Shown: positions 55,467 to 64,000, numbered from the stretch's first letter. The stretch: 64,000 nt of DNA from Mesorhizobium sp. PAMC28654 (GCF_020616515.1 NZ_CP085135.1:4650001-4714000); one strand, 5' to 3'. Numbers and translations: made by a program. The notes: generated by a model from the sequence alone, not told the origin.

Positions 55467-56767
55467 GCAAGCAGCGAGCGGATGTCGTCATTGTCGGCGC
55501 GGGCTTCACCGGGCTGTCGGCGGCGCATGAATTGAAGAAGGCCGGCGTCGATTTTGTCCTGCTCGAGGCGCGTGATCGCGTCGGTGGGCGGGTCGAGGCC
55601 AAGCAGAATGGTCTTGGCGAACGTGTCGACAGCGGCGGGCAATTCCTGTGCCAGGATATGCCGGAATTGATGGCGTTGGTGGGCGCGCGCGGCAGGACGC
55701 TGGTCGAGACCTATGTCGACGGGGAGTTCCTCGTGCAGCCGCCGATGAGCGAGGCGGAAGCCGAACGAACCTACGCCGCATCGATGATGGTACGCGAGCG
55801 CATGAACCGGATTTCCCCGGATGATCCGGCCATCGCCGGGCTAACCGTCGCCGACTGGCTCGGGCATCAGAGCGATCCGCGCGACGTCAAGGCGGCCTTC
55901 CTGTCGATGATCGAAGGGCTATGGTGCCAGGCACTGGAAAAGATGCCGCTATGGCACCTCATCGACAATGATCGCCGCATCACCAACGAGGTGTCGGAGC
56001 TTCAGTATTTCGTTGGGGAGACCATGCATTCGCTGGCTGATGGTCTGGCTGGCGATCTCGGCGACCGGCTGCGTCTTGGCATGCCCGTCACGCGCATCGA
56101 ACGCCAGCCAGATGGGGCACGGGTCGTCGCCGCAACGGGCTCGATCGAGGCGCGCGCGGTGCTTGTCGCCGTGCCGCCGGTGATGGCGTCGAGGATCGAG
56201 CATTCGCCGCCGCTGCCTGCCGGGCTGGCGAAGGCGCTGGGCGCTTGGCAAAGCGGCACGGTGATCAAGGTGCTGGTGCGCTACGCCACGGCTTTCTGGC
56301 GCGACCGCGGCTTGAGCGGCATGGTGATGTGGCGCGACCTGCCGGGACTGTTTGCCTGCGACGTCAGCAAGGATGACGATCATGCGGCGCTCGTTGTCTT
56401 CATTGGCGGGCCGCTCGCCTTGCGCTGGCGTGAGTTGGGTGACGCGGCGTTGCGCGCGGAATTGATAGCAAGGTTGGAGGGAGCGCTCGGCACTGATGCG
56501 ACCGCTGTTCTCGATATCAGCTGGCGCGACTGGACGGATGATCGCTGGAGCGGCGGCGCCTACAGCGATATCATCGCCGACGTCACGGCCACCGGCGCCG
56601 AAGGGACAATCCTCGATGGCGCGCCGCCGGTGTATTTCGCCGCGTCGGAACTGTCGCCCTCATTTCCGGGCTACATCGAGGGCGCGATCGTGGCGGGACG
56701 CATCGCCGCGCGGAAGATCATCCCGGGCCTTCAGTCGGCCATCGCTACCAGTGCTTCCGGGTCGTAG
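55463..56767 (+). CDS. Flavin amine oxidase
   Basis: 434 aa, TTG start overlapping the upstream stop. FAD motif VVIVGAGFTGLSAAHELKKA, ARDRVGGRVEAKQNGLGERV, and the C-terminal FAASELSPSFPGYIEGAIVA typical of monoamine/polyamine oxidases. It probably oxidises an imported amine to an aldehyde with release of ammonia and peroxide, in the cytoplasm. Its last 37 bases overlap the end of the convergent ABC ATPase gene. Confidence 0.88.
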   Translation: MSKQRADVVIVGAGFTGLSAAHELKKAGVDFVLLEARDRVGGRVEAKQNGLGERVDSGGQFLCQDMPELMALVGARGRTLVETYVDGEFLVQPPMSEAEAERTYAASMMVRERMNRISPDDPAIAGLTVADWLGHQSDPRDVKAAFLSMIEGLWCQALEKMPLWHLIDNDRRITNEVSELQYFVGETMHSLADGLAGDLGDRLRLGMPVTRIERQPDGARVVAATGSIEARAVLVAVPPVMASRIEHSPPLPAGLAKALGAWQSGTVIKVLVRYATAFWRDRGLSGMVMWRDLPGLFACDVSKDDDHAALVVFIGGPLALRWRELGDAALRAELIARLEGALGTDATAVLDISWRDWTDDRWSGGAYSDIIADVTATGAEGTILDGAPPVYFAASELSPSFPGYIEGAIVAGRIAARKIIPGLQSAIATSASGS

Positions 56768-57852
56768 GCAAGCCGGATCGAGGTGCCGACGGGAATATCG
56801 TCGGCGCCGAAATCATTGGTCTCGGTCACCGACAGCGGTTTTTCCAGACCGGGTATCTCCACGATCAGATGGGTGATCTCGCCGAAATAGTGGCGCTCCA
56901 CCACCTTGCCGGCGACCTCGAATTTTGCGGTCGCATTGTCCCACAGGACACGCAACCGTTCGGGCCGGATGCCGAGCGTGGCGGCACTTCCGTTGCGCAC
57001 GAAGGCCTTGGGCTTGTCCGTTTTGACACGGCCGAAGCCGAGTGTGTCGACGACGATCGAGGTGCCATTGTCCTCTACGATCTCGGCCTTGACGAAATTC
57101 ATGCCGCCGAGGAAGTCGGCGACCTGCCGGTTGACCGGCCGCTGGTAGATCTCCTTGGGCGAGGCGACCTGCGCGATCTTGCCGCCGAACATGACGGCGA
57201 TGCGGTCGGACATGGCCAAGGCTTCATACTGGTCGTGGGTGACCAGGATGAAGGTGATGCCCACCGCCTGCTGCAGTCGGCGCAATTCGATCTGCATCTG
57301 CTCGCGCAGCTTCTTGTCGAGCGCCGACAGCGGCTCGTCGAGCAACAGCACTTTCGGCCGCATGACCAGCGCGCGGGCCAGCGCCACGCGCTGCCGCTGG
57401 CCGCCCGAAAGCTCCGTGGCGCGGCGCTTGCCGAGCCCGACCAGCGACACCTGCGCCAGCGCCTCGGCGACACGCCGCTTTTCTTCCGTCTCGCCAAGCC
57501 TGAGCCGCTTCAGCCCGTAGGCGACATTCTGCTCGACATTGAGATGCGGAAAGATGGCGTAGCTCTGGAACACCATGTTGGAGGGGCGGCGGTTGGCGGG
57601 GATACCTTCCATCGGCTGTCCGTCGACGGCGATGGAGCCGCTGGTCGGATTGTCGAAGCCGGCGATCATGCGCAGCAGCGTGGTCTTGCCGCAGCCCGAT
57701 GGACCGAGCAGCGAGAAGAACTCGCCCTCCCGGATGGTCAGCGAGGCGTCATCCAGCGCCTTGAACGCCCCGTAGCTGCGGGTGACATTGCGGATCTCGA
57801 TCATCGACCGTTCGGTCTGGCGGGATTGTTCGGCCTGGGACCGCTCAGACAT
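56731..57852 (-). CDS. Polyamine-type ABC transporter ATPase (PotA-like)
   Basis: 373 aa from the ATG at 57852 (MSERSQAEQS). Walker A GPSGCGKTTLLRMIAGF, VFQSYAIFPHLNVEQNVAYG, signature LSGGQRQRVALARAL, Walker B VLLLDEPLSALD, switch VTHDQYEALAMSD, then a TOBE-like end (GIRPERLRVL). It is the last gene of the minus-strand transport operon and overlaps the permease gene by eight bases. Confidence 0.92.
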   Translation of the reverse strand: MSERSQAEQSRQTERSMIEIRNVTRSYGAFKALDDASLTIREGEFFSLLGPSGCGKTTLLRMIAGFDNPTSGSIAVDGQPMEGIPANRRPSNMVFQSYAIFPHLNVEQNVAYGLKRLRLGETEEKRRVAEALAQVSLVGLGKRRATELSGGQRQRVALARALVMRPKVLLLDEPLSALDKKLREQMQIELRRLQQAVGITFILVTHDQYEALAMSDRIAVMFGGKIAQVASPKEIYQRPVNRQVADFLGGMNFVKAEIVEDNGTSIVVDTLGFGRVKTDKPKAFVRNGSAATLGIRPERLRVLWDNATAKFEVAGKVVERHYFGEITHLIVEIPGLEKPLSVTETNDFGADDIPVGTSIRLAYDPEALVAMAD

Positions 57853-58672
57853 AAAGGCCTCCCTCGTTCTGGGTGCGCCTGGTCGCGCGGCGGCGCAGGA
57901 TTTCGGCAATAGTCATCAGCAGGAATGAGGCGATCAGCAACAGCGTTCCCAAGGCCAGCACGCCGGGCAGCTTGGCGGCGAACCGCAACTGGCCCCAGAT
58001 GTAGACCGGCAGCGTCGCCTCCGTTCCAGTGAGGAAGAAGGCAATGATGAACTCGTCGAGCGAGATGGTGAAGGAGACGAGCAGGCTGGAAATGATCGCC
58101 GGCGCCACCATGGGCAGGGTCACCCGCCGGAAGGTGCCGAAGGCGCTTTCGCCGAGATCGGCCGACGCTTCCTCAAGGCTGCGATCGAACCCTTCGAAGC
58201 CGGAGATCAGCACGGTCATCGAATAGGGAATGCAGACCAGTATATGGCCGAGCACGACGGTGAACAGCGACAGGCTGAGGCCCAGTTGCAGCATGACCAG
58301 AAGCATGGAGATGGCGACGATCACCTCCGGCAGCACCAGCGGCGCCATGATCAGCGCGTTGATAGGGCGCCGGCCGGGGAAGCGGTAACGGGTGATGGCG
58401 CGCGCGGCGAGTATGCCAAGCGTCGTGGAGAGCACCGCGGCCGAGACACCGACGATCAGGCTGTTCCAGGCAGCGTCTAGCAGTGCCGGCGTGTTTGGCA
58501 GGTCCTCGTACCATTGCAGCGTGAAGCCCGAGAGCGGAAACTTTGGCGTCGCGGAGGTGTTGATCGAGAAGATCGGCAGGAAGATGATCGGCAGATAAAG
58601 GAAGGCAACATAGAGCAGCGCATAGGCCGCCAGCCAGCTGTTGCCGGGCAGGAAACGCCGCAATCCCTTCAT
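57845..58672 (-). CDS. Polyamine-type ABC permease (PotC-like)
   Basis: 275 aa from the ATG at 58672, overlapping the other permease's stop (ATGA). Six membrane helices and the permease loop EEASADLGESAFGTFRRVTL. The product pairs with the 58669-59586 permease. Upstream in-frame sequence is not coding-like. Confidence 0.91.
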   Translation of the reverse strand: MKGLRRFLPGNSWLAAYALLYVAFLYLPIIFLPIFSINTSATPKFPLSGFTLQWYEDLPNTPALLDAAWNSLIVGVSAAVLSTTLGILAARAITRYRFPGRRPINALIMAPLVLPEVIVAISMLLVMLQLGLSLSLFTVVLGHILVCIPYSMTVLISGFEGFDRSLEEASADLGESAFGTFRRVTLPMVAPAIISSLLVSFTISLDEFIIAFFLTGTEATLPVYIWGQLRFAAKLPGVLALGTLLLIASFLLMTIAEILRRRATRRTQNEGGLYV

Positions 58673-59586
58673 CGGGCAAGCCTCGCCGCGGCACGGATGA
58701 TGAAGACTGTGGCGCCCGCCATCAGGGTGACGATCAGCATGGTGGTGACTGACAGTGCGGCGCCCAGCGGCCAGTTGGCGGCCTTGCCGAATTGCGCCTG
58801 GATGGCGTTGGCGATCATGACGCCGTCCTTGCCGCCGACGAGGCGCGGCGTGACGTAATCGCCGACCGTCGGGATCATGACGATCAGGATGGCCGAGATG
58901 ACGCCCGGCGCCGAGAGAGGCAGGGTCACGCGCAGGAAGGAGCGCAACGGCCCGTCGCCGAGGTCCTTGGCTGCCTCGACTAGGGTGCGGTCGACCTTTT
59001 CCAGCGACACGAAGATCGGCAGGATGGCGAAAGCGGCCCAGGCATGGGTCAGCGTGATGATGACGGCGGTGGTGTTGTAGAGCAGCGCCGTCGAGGGCTC
59101 GTCGATGATGCCGAGGCCCATCAGTCCGGAATTCAGGACACCATTGTAGCCGAGGATGACCTTCCACGACATGACCCGCAGCAGATAGCTGGTCCAGAAC
59201 GGGATGGTGATCAGGAAGAGCCACAGGCCCTTGTGGCGACCGCCATGGAACGAGATGAAAAACGCGATCGGGTAGGCGAGGATGACGGTGAAGAAGCTGA
59301 CCGTCAGCGAGATGTAGAGCGAGCGCCAGAGCAGGTCGCGATAGATCGGCTCGGTCAGCGCAATGCGATAGTTTTCGAGGGTGAAGGTGCGGTCGATCGT
59401 CAGATAGTGCTGCGTCCAGAAGGAATGGGCGATGACCACCAGGATCGGCAGGACCAAGAGGATCAAGGCATAGAGGAATGTCGGGCTGATCAGGGCAAAG
59501 CCCTGGACGGATTCGGATTGCAGAAGGGCATTTCGTCTGGCCCGCGATCTCAACAATGCAGGCGACCCTTCCGCGGCCACCGTCAT
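58669..59586 (-). CDS. Polyamine-type ABC permease (PotB-like)
   Basis: 305 aa from the ATG at 59586 (MTVAAEGSPALLRSRARRN). Six membrane helices; the loop VEAAKDLGDGPLRSFLRVTL is the ATPase contact. First gene of the minus-strand transport operon, divergent from the aminotransferase gene with a candidate TetR operator between them. Confidence 0.91.
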   Translation of the reverse strand: MTVAAEGSPALLRSRARRNALLQSESVQGFALISPTFLYALILLVLPILVVIAHSFWTQHYLTIDRTFTLENYRIALTEPIYRDLLWRSLYISLTVSFFTVILAYPIAFFISFHGGRHKGLWLFLITIPFWTSYLLRVMSWKVILGYNGVLNSGLMGLGIIDEPSTALLYNTTAVIITLTHAWAAFAILPIFVSLEKVDRTLVEAAKDLGDGPLRSFLRVTLPLSAPGVISAILIVMIPTVGDYVTPRLVGGKDGVMIANAIQAQFGKAANWPLGAALSVTTMLIVTLMAGATVFIIRAAARLAR

Positions 59587-59744
59587 TGCAGGGCTCCGGG
59601 TGTGATCTCGGTTGCTGGCTCGGTCTGTCCCGCCATGCGGCATCCCATTGGCTGCACCGGCAGCTTGTTCCCCTTGCTTGCCGGCTTTCTTTCATCATGC
59701 GCGCATCCGCGGATTGAAATCAAGCGCTAATTCTGCGATATTGA

Positions 59745-59760
59745 TTGAACGACCATTCAA
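59745..59760. promoter_or_regulatory. Candidate TetR operator 2
   Basis: TTGAACGACCATTCAA, between the divergent permease (59586) and aminotransferase (59844) genes; a near-perfect palindrome matching the sites at 51541 and 63646. Confidence 0.68.
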
Positions 59761-59843
59761 AATGAAGTGAAGAAAGCCGATATTTCCGAGCTTGGCACTC
59801 AGCTTCGTTTTGATGGGAATTTGTCAAACGCATGTGAGGCATT

Positions 59844-61262
59844 ATGGCGGCTGCAAGAGACCTGAGAGCGACCGAGACGGCTGGCGACGGCGGCGACGAT
59901 GCGATCGAAATGGCCAAGCGCCATCTTATCCAGCCCTGGCCGTATGCCGGCTCTGTCGGCGCCGAGGCGCGGGCGCTGATTGGCGAAGGCGACGGCATCT
60001 ACATCACCGACAGCACGGGCAAGCGTCTCATCGACGGGCCGGCAGGCATGTGGTGCGTCAATATCGGCCACCGCCGCGAGGAACTCGCCAAGGTGATGTA
60101 CGACCAGGCAATGGCGCTGTCCTACAACACGCCGTGGTACACGATGAACGCGCCGTCGGCGGAACTGGCCATGCGCATCGCCGGTCATGCGCCGGGCGAT
60201 CTCAGCCACGTCTTCTACACCACCGGCGGCTCCTCGGCCGTCGAGACGGCACTGCGCTTCATGCAGTTCTACAACAATGTTCGGGGGCGGCCGGAGAAGA
60301 AGCTGATCCTGAGCCGGGGCGGCGCCTATCACGGCTCGACCTATCTGTCGGCTTCGCTCAACGGCCGGCCGCGCGACCGAGACTGGATGGATGGCGCCGA
60401 CGATCTGGTCGTGAAATTGTCCTCGCCAGATCCGTTCCGCCGCCCGGCCGGGATGAACCTTGCCGCCTTCACCGATTTCCTCGTCGACCAGTTCCGCGAC
60501 ACGGTCGCCCGCATCGGCGCCGACAAGATCGGCGCCTTCGTCGGTGAGCCGGTGCAGGCGTCGGGCGGCGTCGTGGTGCCACCGGACGGCTACCTCAAGC
60601 GCATCCGCGAGATCTGCCGCGAGAACGATATCCTCTATGTCTCCGACGAGGTGGTGACCGCTTTCGGCCGGCTTGGCCATGTCTTCGCATCCGGCGATGT
60701 GTTCGGCATCGACCCGGACATGATCACCTTCGCCAAGGGCGTCACGTCAGGCTATTTCCCGCTGGGCGGCGTCATCATCTCCGAAAGGCTGCTGGAGGAA
60801 CTGCGCCGGTCGAACCATCCGGATGCGATGTTCGGCCACGGCCTGACCTATACCAGCCATCCGGTGGGTTGCGCGGTGGCGCTCAGGAATCTCGACATCC
60901 TGGAAGAGAGCGTGCTCGCGCATACGCGGGAGGTCGCTCCCTATTTCCAGGCGCGGCTGAAGACGCTGGAGGAATTGCCGCTGGTTGGCGAAGTGCGCGG
61001 CATGGGATTGATGGGCTGCGTGGAATGCGTCGCCGATCGCGAAAGCAATGATCCGCTGCAACTCGACAAGGATGTCGGCAAACGCATCGACGCGCATTGC
61101 CATGAACTGGGCCTTCTGGTGCGGCCGCTGATCAACATGTGCGTGATGTCGCCACCGTTGATCATCACCCGCGAACAGATCGACGACATGGTTGGCATCC
61201 TGCACGAAGGCATTTCACGCACGATGGATGATCTGCGGAAGGAAGGTGTTTGGCGGGGGTGA
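59844..61262 (+). CDS. Class III PLP aminotransferase
   Basis: 472 aa, ATG with GAGG six bases upstream. Omega-aminotransferase motifs: GPAGMWCVNIGHRREELAKV, TTGGSSAVETALRFMQ, AYHGSTYLSASLNGRPRDRD, DEVVTAFGRLGH and the PLP lysine Lys298 in TFAKGVTSGYFPLGG. It would move an amino group from a diamine or aminoaldehyde product to a keto acid, a logical step beside the amine oxidase. Confidence 0.92.
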   Translation: MAAARDLRATETAGDGGDDAIEMAKRHLIQPWPYAGSVGAEARALIGEGDGIYITDSTGKRLIDGPAGMWCVNIGHRREELAKVMYDQAMALSYNTPWYTMNAPSAELAMRIAGHAPGDLSHVFYTTGGSSAVETALRFMQFYNNVRGRPEKKLILSRGGAYHGSTYLSASLNGRPRDRDWMDGADDLVVKLSSPDPFRRPAGMNLAAFTDFLVDQFRDTVARIGADKIGAFVGEPVQASGGVVVPPDGYLKRIREICRENDILYVSDEVVTAFGRLGHVFASGDVFGIDPDMITFAKGVTSGYFPLGGVIISERLLEELRRSNHPDAMFGHGLTYTSHPVGCAVALRNLDILEESVLAHTREVAPYFQARLKTLEELPLVGEVRGMGLMGCVECVADRESNDPLQLDKDVGKRIDAHCHELGLLVRPLINMCVMSPPLIITREQIDDMVGILHEGISRTMDDLRKEGVWRG

Positions 61263-61263
61263 G

Positions 61264-61470
61264 TTTCTCCCTTCTCCCCGTTTCACGGGGAGAAGGTGGC
61301 GGCAGCCGGATGAGGGCCAGCGCCGACGTTGGCGCGCTCGGCCGCGACCGCAATGCAGTCGCCCGTCTAAGGCGCTAATCTCGCAAGCCCGGTGCTGCCC
61401 TCACCTGCCTGCCGGCATCCTCTCCCGTATAGTGACGGGCGAGGGGCGCTCTCATCGAGGGCTTCGACAA
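61264..61470. repeat. Intergenic repeat region with hairpins
   Basis: CTTCTCCCCG-TTTCA-CGGGGAGAAG (61271-61295) and a second weaker dyad, CCTCTCCCGT (61419-61428) with ACGGGCGAGG (61435-61444), frame a degenerate stretch typical of rhizobial extragenic repeats. The first hairpin may terminate the aminotransferase transcript. Confidence 0.6.
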
Positions 61471-61513
61471 TCACCCGCGTTACATAAACCGCGCCCGGGC
61501 CATTGGCGGCTGA

Positions 61514-62350
61514 CTATTCCCACGGCATCTTGACGGGCTGATCGGCGGCTCGGATGACAAGTGTCGATCCGCTCCGGGGGATATCGAAGGTCAGCTTGGC
61601 GCCGGCCATTGCGCCCGTCAGCTTGACGGTCATCGTGTAGGCACTGTCCGAAAAGCCGATGGTCAGCGTGCCGTCATCGTTCTGGGTGACCTTTGCATTG
61701 GCCATGTCCAAACGCTGCGTGCCGTCATCATTGAAGCGTGAGATCGCCAGGGGCCCGTTGGTCTCGATCTGGTCGTGGCCCTCGCCATTGACCAGAAAGA
61801 CATGCGCCGCGCGGTCGCCAGTGTTGTTCAGAACAATCCTGTCATCGCCAGCGCCGCCGTGGACGGAGGCGATCTTGTCTCCTGTGATGATGATTGTATC
61901 ATTGCCATCGCCGCCGTCGACATCGCTTACATCGGCGGCCGTGATCCGTAGCAAATCATTGCCATCTCCGCCATGCACGCCGAAGGCCCGATCGGCGCTG
62001 ACGGCCACGACATCGTCGCCTGATCCGGCGGAAATCTGGTCCACGCCCCGGGCGGCCACGCTGATCGTATCGTTGCCGCTGCCGCCATGGACATTGCGCA
62101 CGCCGCCGGCCGCGATTGCGATCCGGTCGTCCCCGTCGCCGCCGTCAACCTGCCAGACAGTGTGACCGGCGGATATGGCGATGGCATCATTGCCGCTGTC
62201 GCCGTAGACGCGATTGACATCCAGCGCCGCTGATAGGGCGATGCTGTCATTGCCGGCGCCGCCGTTTATGACATCTATGCCGTGGGAGCCGCTTGAGGCC
62301 TGGCCTGCCGACGGATAGGTTCGGAGCGGTGTAATGCTCGACAAACTCAC
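61514..62350 (-). CDS. RTX-like calcium-binding repeat protein
   Basis: 278 aa, taking the GTG at 62350 as start (VSLSSITPLRTYPSAGQ); the frame is open to 62605 but the upstream part shadows the Rieske gene. Eight GGxGxDxI-type motifs (GGAGNDSI, GDSGNDAI, GGDGDDRI and so on) recur every 19-20 residues between about residues 22 and 170, forming a beta-roll-like array. The C-terminal 100 residues (DDGTLTIGFSDSAYTMTVKL) may be a secretion or binding domain. No type I secretion genes are nearby. The start is uncertain. Confidence 0.7.
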   Translation of the reverse strand: MSLSSITPLRTYPSAGQASSGSHGIDVINGGAGNDSIALSAALDVNRVYGDSGNDAIAISAGHTVWQVDGGDGDDRIAIAAGGVRNVHGGSGNDTISVAARGVDQISAGSGDDVVAVSADRAFGVHGGDGNDLLRITAADVSDVDGGDGNDTIIITGDKIASVHGGAGDDRIVLNNTGDRAAHVFLVNGEGHDQIETNGPLAISRFNDDGTQRLDMANAKVTQNDDGTLTIGFSDSAYTMTVKLTGAMAGAKLTFDIPRSGSTLVIRAADQPVKMPWE

Positions 62351-62424
62351 TTCGTGGACCCGCAGCCAGGACGGCCGATTCCACAATAGCGCGTTTTGGT
62401 TATCAAACGGTGAGCAACCGTTCC

Positions 62425-63627
62425 CTACGATCGCGACTTGAGCGCGTTGTTGAGGTTCCCCATGTCCTTTTCCTCGGGAGCCGTTTCCAGGCCCAGCACC
62501 GGCAGCATCTTGCGCAGATGGTCGTGGTGGGTGCGCACACCATATTCGAGGTCGGAGAGATAGAAGCCTTCGAAGGCCTCGGACAGCATGGATTCGTTCG
62601 ACCACACGGAAAGCTGCACGTCCTCCGACATGGTGTCGCGGTCGATGCGGAACGACAAATAGCGGGCGGCCGCCTGCTCGCGGCTCTCGTCGCGGTAGCG
62701 GTAGATGGCGCCGCGCAGCAGCGTCTCGCCGGTCGACAGCGGGAACTCCTGATAGAACTGCACCGATTCCGGCATCACCGAGATCACCGCGTTCGGGAAG
62801 ATGCCGTAATAGACCCAGGCCCTCTTCAGATGATCGGGCAGATGCGTCGGCTCCGGCGCGATCTTGACGTAGTTCCTGACGCTCCAGCGGCGGCCGGCAT
62901 GCGGGTTATAGGTGGCGAACGAGCGCGAGACGCCATTGATGAAGGGTTCGTCGAAATAGGTGGCGCCGTAGAGATCCTGCAGGGCAGGGTGGGCCATGGC
63001 GACGTGGTAGCCTTCATTGTCGACGTCGCGCACCGACTTCCAGTTGACCGGGGTCTTCTGGGTCCAGATGCCCCAGGACGGCACCATGTCGGCGGCCTTG
63101 TAGTGCGCAAGCTCGGGTTCGATCGGCTTCAGAAGCTCGGCGACCGAGGGCTGCGGACCGCCATTGCGGAAGCGGATGAAGATAAAACCCATCCAGATTT
63201 CGAGATCGAGTGGCATCAGGCCGAACTCGGTCTTGTCGAGGTCCGGGAAGGAGCGCGGGCGTGCGGCGCCGCGCAGCGTGCCGTCGAGATTGTAGACCCA
63301 GCCGTGGAACGGGCAGACCAGGGCATTCTTGCAATTGCCCTGGCTGTCGGCGACGACGCGGCTGCCGCGATGGCGGCACATGTTGTTGAAGCCGCGCACG
63401 ACGCCGTCCTTGCCGCGCACGATCAGCGCACGCTCGCCGACCACATCCATGGTCAGGTAATCGCCGGCATTCGGCAGGTCGGAGACGTGGCCGACGATCT
63501 GCCAGTGATTGCGGAAGACATGCTCTTTCTCGAGTTCGAGAAGGGCGTCGGAGTGATAACTCCAGCCCGGCAGGCCCCGCCTGTCCCAATCATTGGGGAT
63601 CTCCACGTCACGGAGGTGCGGGTTCAT
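62425..63627 (-). CDS. Rieske non-heme iron oxygenase, large subunit
   Basis: 400 aa. Rieske cluster ligands Cys84, His86, Cys105, His108 (CRHRG, CPFHGW) and the catalytic-iron motif NEGYHVAMAHP with two histidines. The layout matches ring-hydroxylating oxygenases and also the quaternary-amine demethylases (GbcA, Stc2 types). The context of amine genes and a shared operator favours N-demethylation or amine oxygenation. No reductase partner gene is in the window. Preceded by candidate TetR operator 3. Confidence 0.9.
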   Translation of the reverse strand: MNPHLRDVEIPNDWDRRGLPGWSYHSDALLELEKEHVFRNHWQIVGHVSDLPNAGDYLTMDVVGERALIVRGKDGVVRGFNNMCRHRGSRVVADSQGNCKNALVCPFHGWVYNLDGTLRGAARPRSFPDLDKTEFGLMPLDLEIWMGFIFIRFRNGGPQPSVAELLKPIEPELAHYKAADMVPSWGIWTQKTPVNWKSVRDVDNEGYHVAMAHPALQDLYGATYFDEPFINGVSRSFATYNPHAGRRWSVRNYVKIAPEPTHLPDHLKRAWVYYGIFPNAVISVMPESVQFYQEFPLSTGETLLRGAIYRYRDESREQAAARYLSFRIDRDTMSEDVQLSVWSNESMLSEAFEGFYLSDLEYGVRTHHDHLRKMLPVLGLETAPEEKDMGNLNNALKSRS

Positions 63628-63645
63628 GGGCGGCTCTTCTTTTTA

Positions 63646-63661
63646 TTGAATGCTTGTTCAA
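63646..63661. promoter_or_regulatory. Candidate TetR operator 3
   Basis: TTGAATGCTTGTTCAA within the longer dyad TATTGAA-N6-TTCAATA, 19 bases before the Rieske start; shares TTGAAYGNNYRTTCAA with the sites at 51541 and 59745. Confidence 0.7.
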
Positions 63662-64000
63662 TAAAATCATATTTTTCATTGAAATGCAATGGCTTGTGTA
63701 AATATCAGGCGCCTTGCGCTCGGTGTCGAAGCCGACTTTCGATCCGTACGGCTGAAGAAAATCCCGGAAATTCCGAGCCTTAACATGGCTTGTGGAGCGT
63801 GCGTCCCACTTGAGGATCGGCGCTTGATGCCATCAAGATCACGCCCGTTTTCGCGCGGAAAAATACTGCTTCCCAGTCCGGAGTGTGAGGTTGCTCATAG
63901 TCCGGCCGGCCGGGTTCGGGCTTTGCTGCCTGCTATCGAAATCTCGGCAACATCCTGATCGCGCACATGAAACAGCTTCGCAAACAAGCCAATGTATCGA
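63662..64000. other. Gene-free right edge
   Basis: AT-rich near 63662-63700, then no frame with convincing coding character, RNA gene or hairpin. It probably holds the Rieske promoter and the start of the next intergenic region. Confidence 0.4.

Noticed and set aside
56869..57912. 347-aa plus-strand frame opposite the ABC ATPase
   Set aside because: Antisense shadow of the conserved ATPase gene, no motifs.
62410..63783. 457-aa plus-strand frame opposite the Rieske gene
   Set aside because: Antisense shadow; the minus strand carries complete Rieske and iron motifs.
63689..63958. 89-aa plus-strand frame at the right edge
   Set aside because: No ribosome site, random-looking composition, and it overlaps an AT-rich promoter region.

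Overview
The window looks like the chromosome of an alphaproteobacterium of the order Rhizobiales, most likely a Mesorhizobium-type member of the Phyllobacteriaceae. The support is the GC-rich coding style, the pstSCAB-phoU-phoB order, a PhyR-NepR-EcfG general stress locus with HWE-family kinases, a short ATPase in a xylose-type transporter, and extragenic palindromes of the kind common in rhizobia. The genus is an inference from style, not a database result.

Positions 1-8926 are the right part of an integrated mobile island. A tyrosine recombinase (7374-8714) lies beside a detached 3' piece of a tRNA-Glu gene (8881-8926), which is the expected attachment-site scar. Leftward from it, all on the minus strand, are an unknown protein, an AlpA-like regulator behind a phased operator array, an HNH-AP2 endonuclease gene, a replication-like protein, a zinc-finger/Toprim primase and a small helix-turn-helix protein. 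An IS21-family element (2992-5630) has cut the endonuclease gene in two and left a probable 7-bp target duplication; its own istB is frameshifted. A ClpP-like serine protease gene runs off the left edge.

Positions 9267-17634 hold mostly small exported or unknown proteins and one very large hybrid histidine kinase (six PAS domains, kinase core, two receivers). Positions 18132-23428 are the phosphate regulon operon pstSCAB-phoU-phoB behind a clear Pho box. Positions 23441-28437 are a ROK repressor gene divergent from a xylFHG-type sugar transporter, with two operator dyads 84 bp apart.

Positions 28606-41604 form a stress-response neighbourhood. phyR and nepR-ecfG diverge from back-to-back EcfG-type promoters, and nine more sites fitting GGAAC-N16/17-CGTT precede other genes (ten of the eleven sites cluster between 31072 and 40190; one is at 12659). 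The targets are a Crp/Fnr regulator, an HWE kinase, a DUF1328 membrane protein, a YqjD/YqjE-like pair, a lipid kinase-like protein, a PRC-barrel protein, a lipoprotein, a small membrane protein and a 78-aa unknown. Three HWE/HisKA_2 kinases and a single-domain response regulator sit in the same stretch and could feed signals to PhyR.

Positions 41658-46562 hold a sulfatase-like hydrolase, a ring-cleaving-dioxygenase/esterase/acetyltransferase operon and an M19 dipeptidase. Positions 46573-63661 look like one catabolic regulon for an unidentified amine or N-methylated compound: two FAD oxidoreductases (one frameshifted), a GcvT-like methyltransferase, a SAM methyltransferase, a BetI-like TetR regulator, two tandem periplasmic binding proteins, an amine oxidase, an ABC ATPase with two permeases, a class III aminotransferase and a Rieske oxygenase. 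Three near-identical 16-bp palindromes of the form TTGAAYGNNYRTTCAA lie in its three main promoter regions and are the best candidates for the TetR operators. An RTX-like repeat protein gene is embedded beside the Rieske gene.
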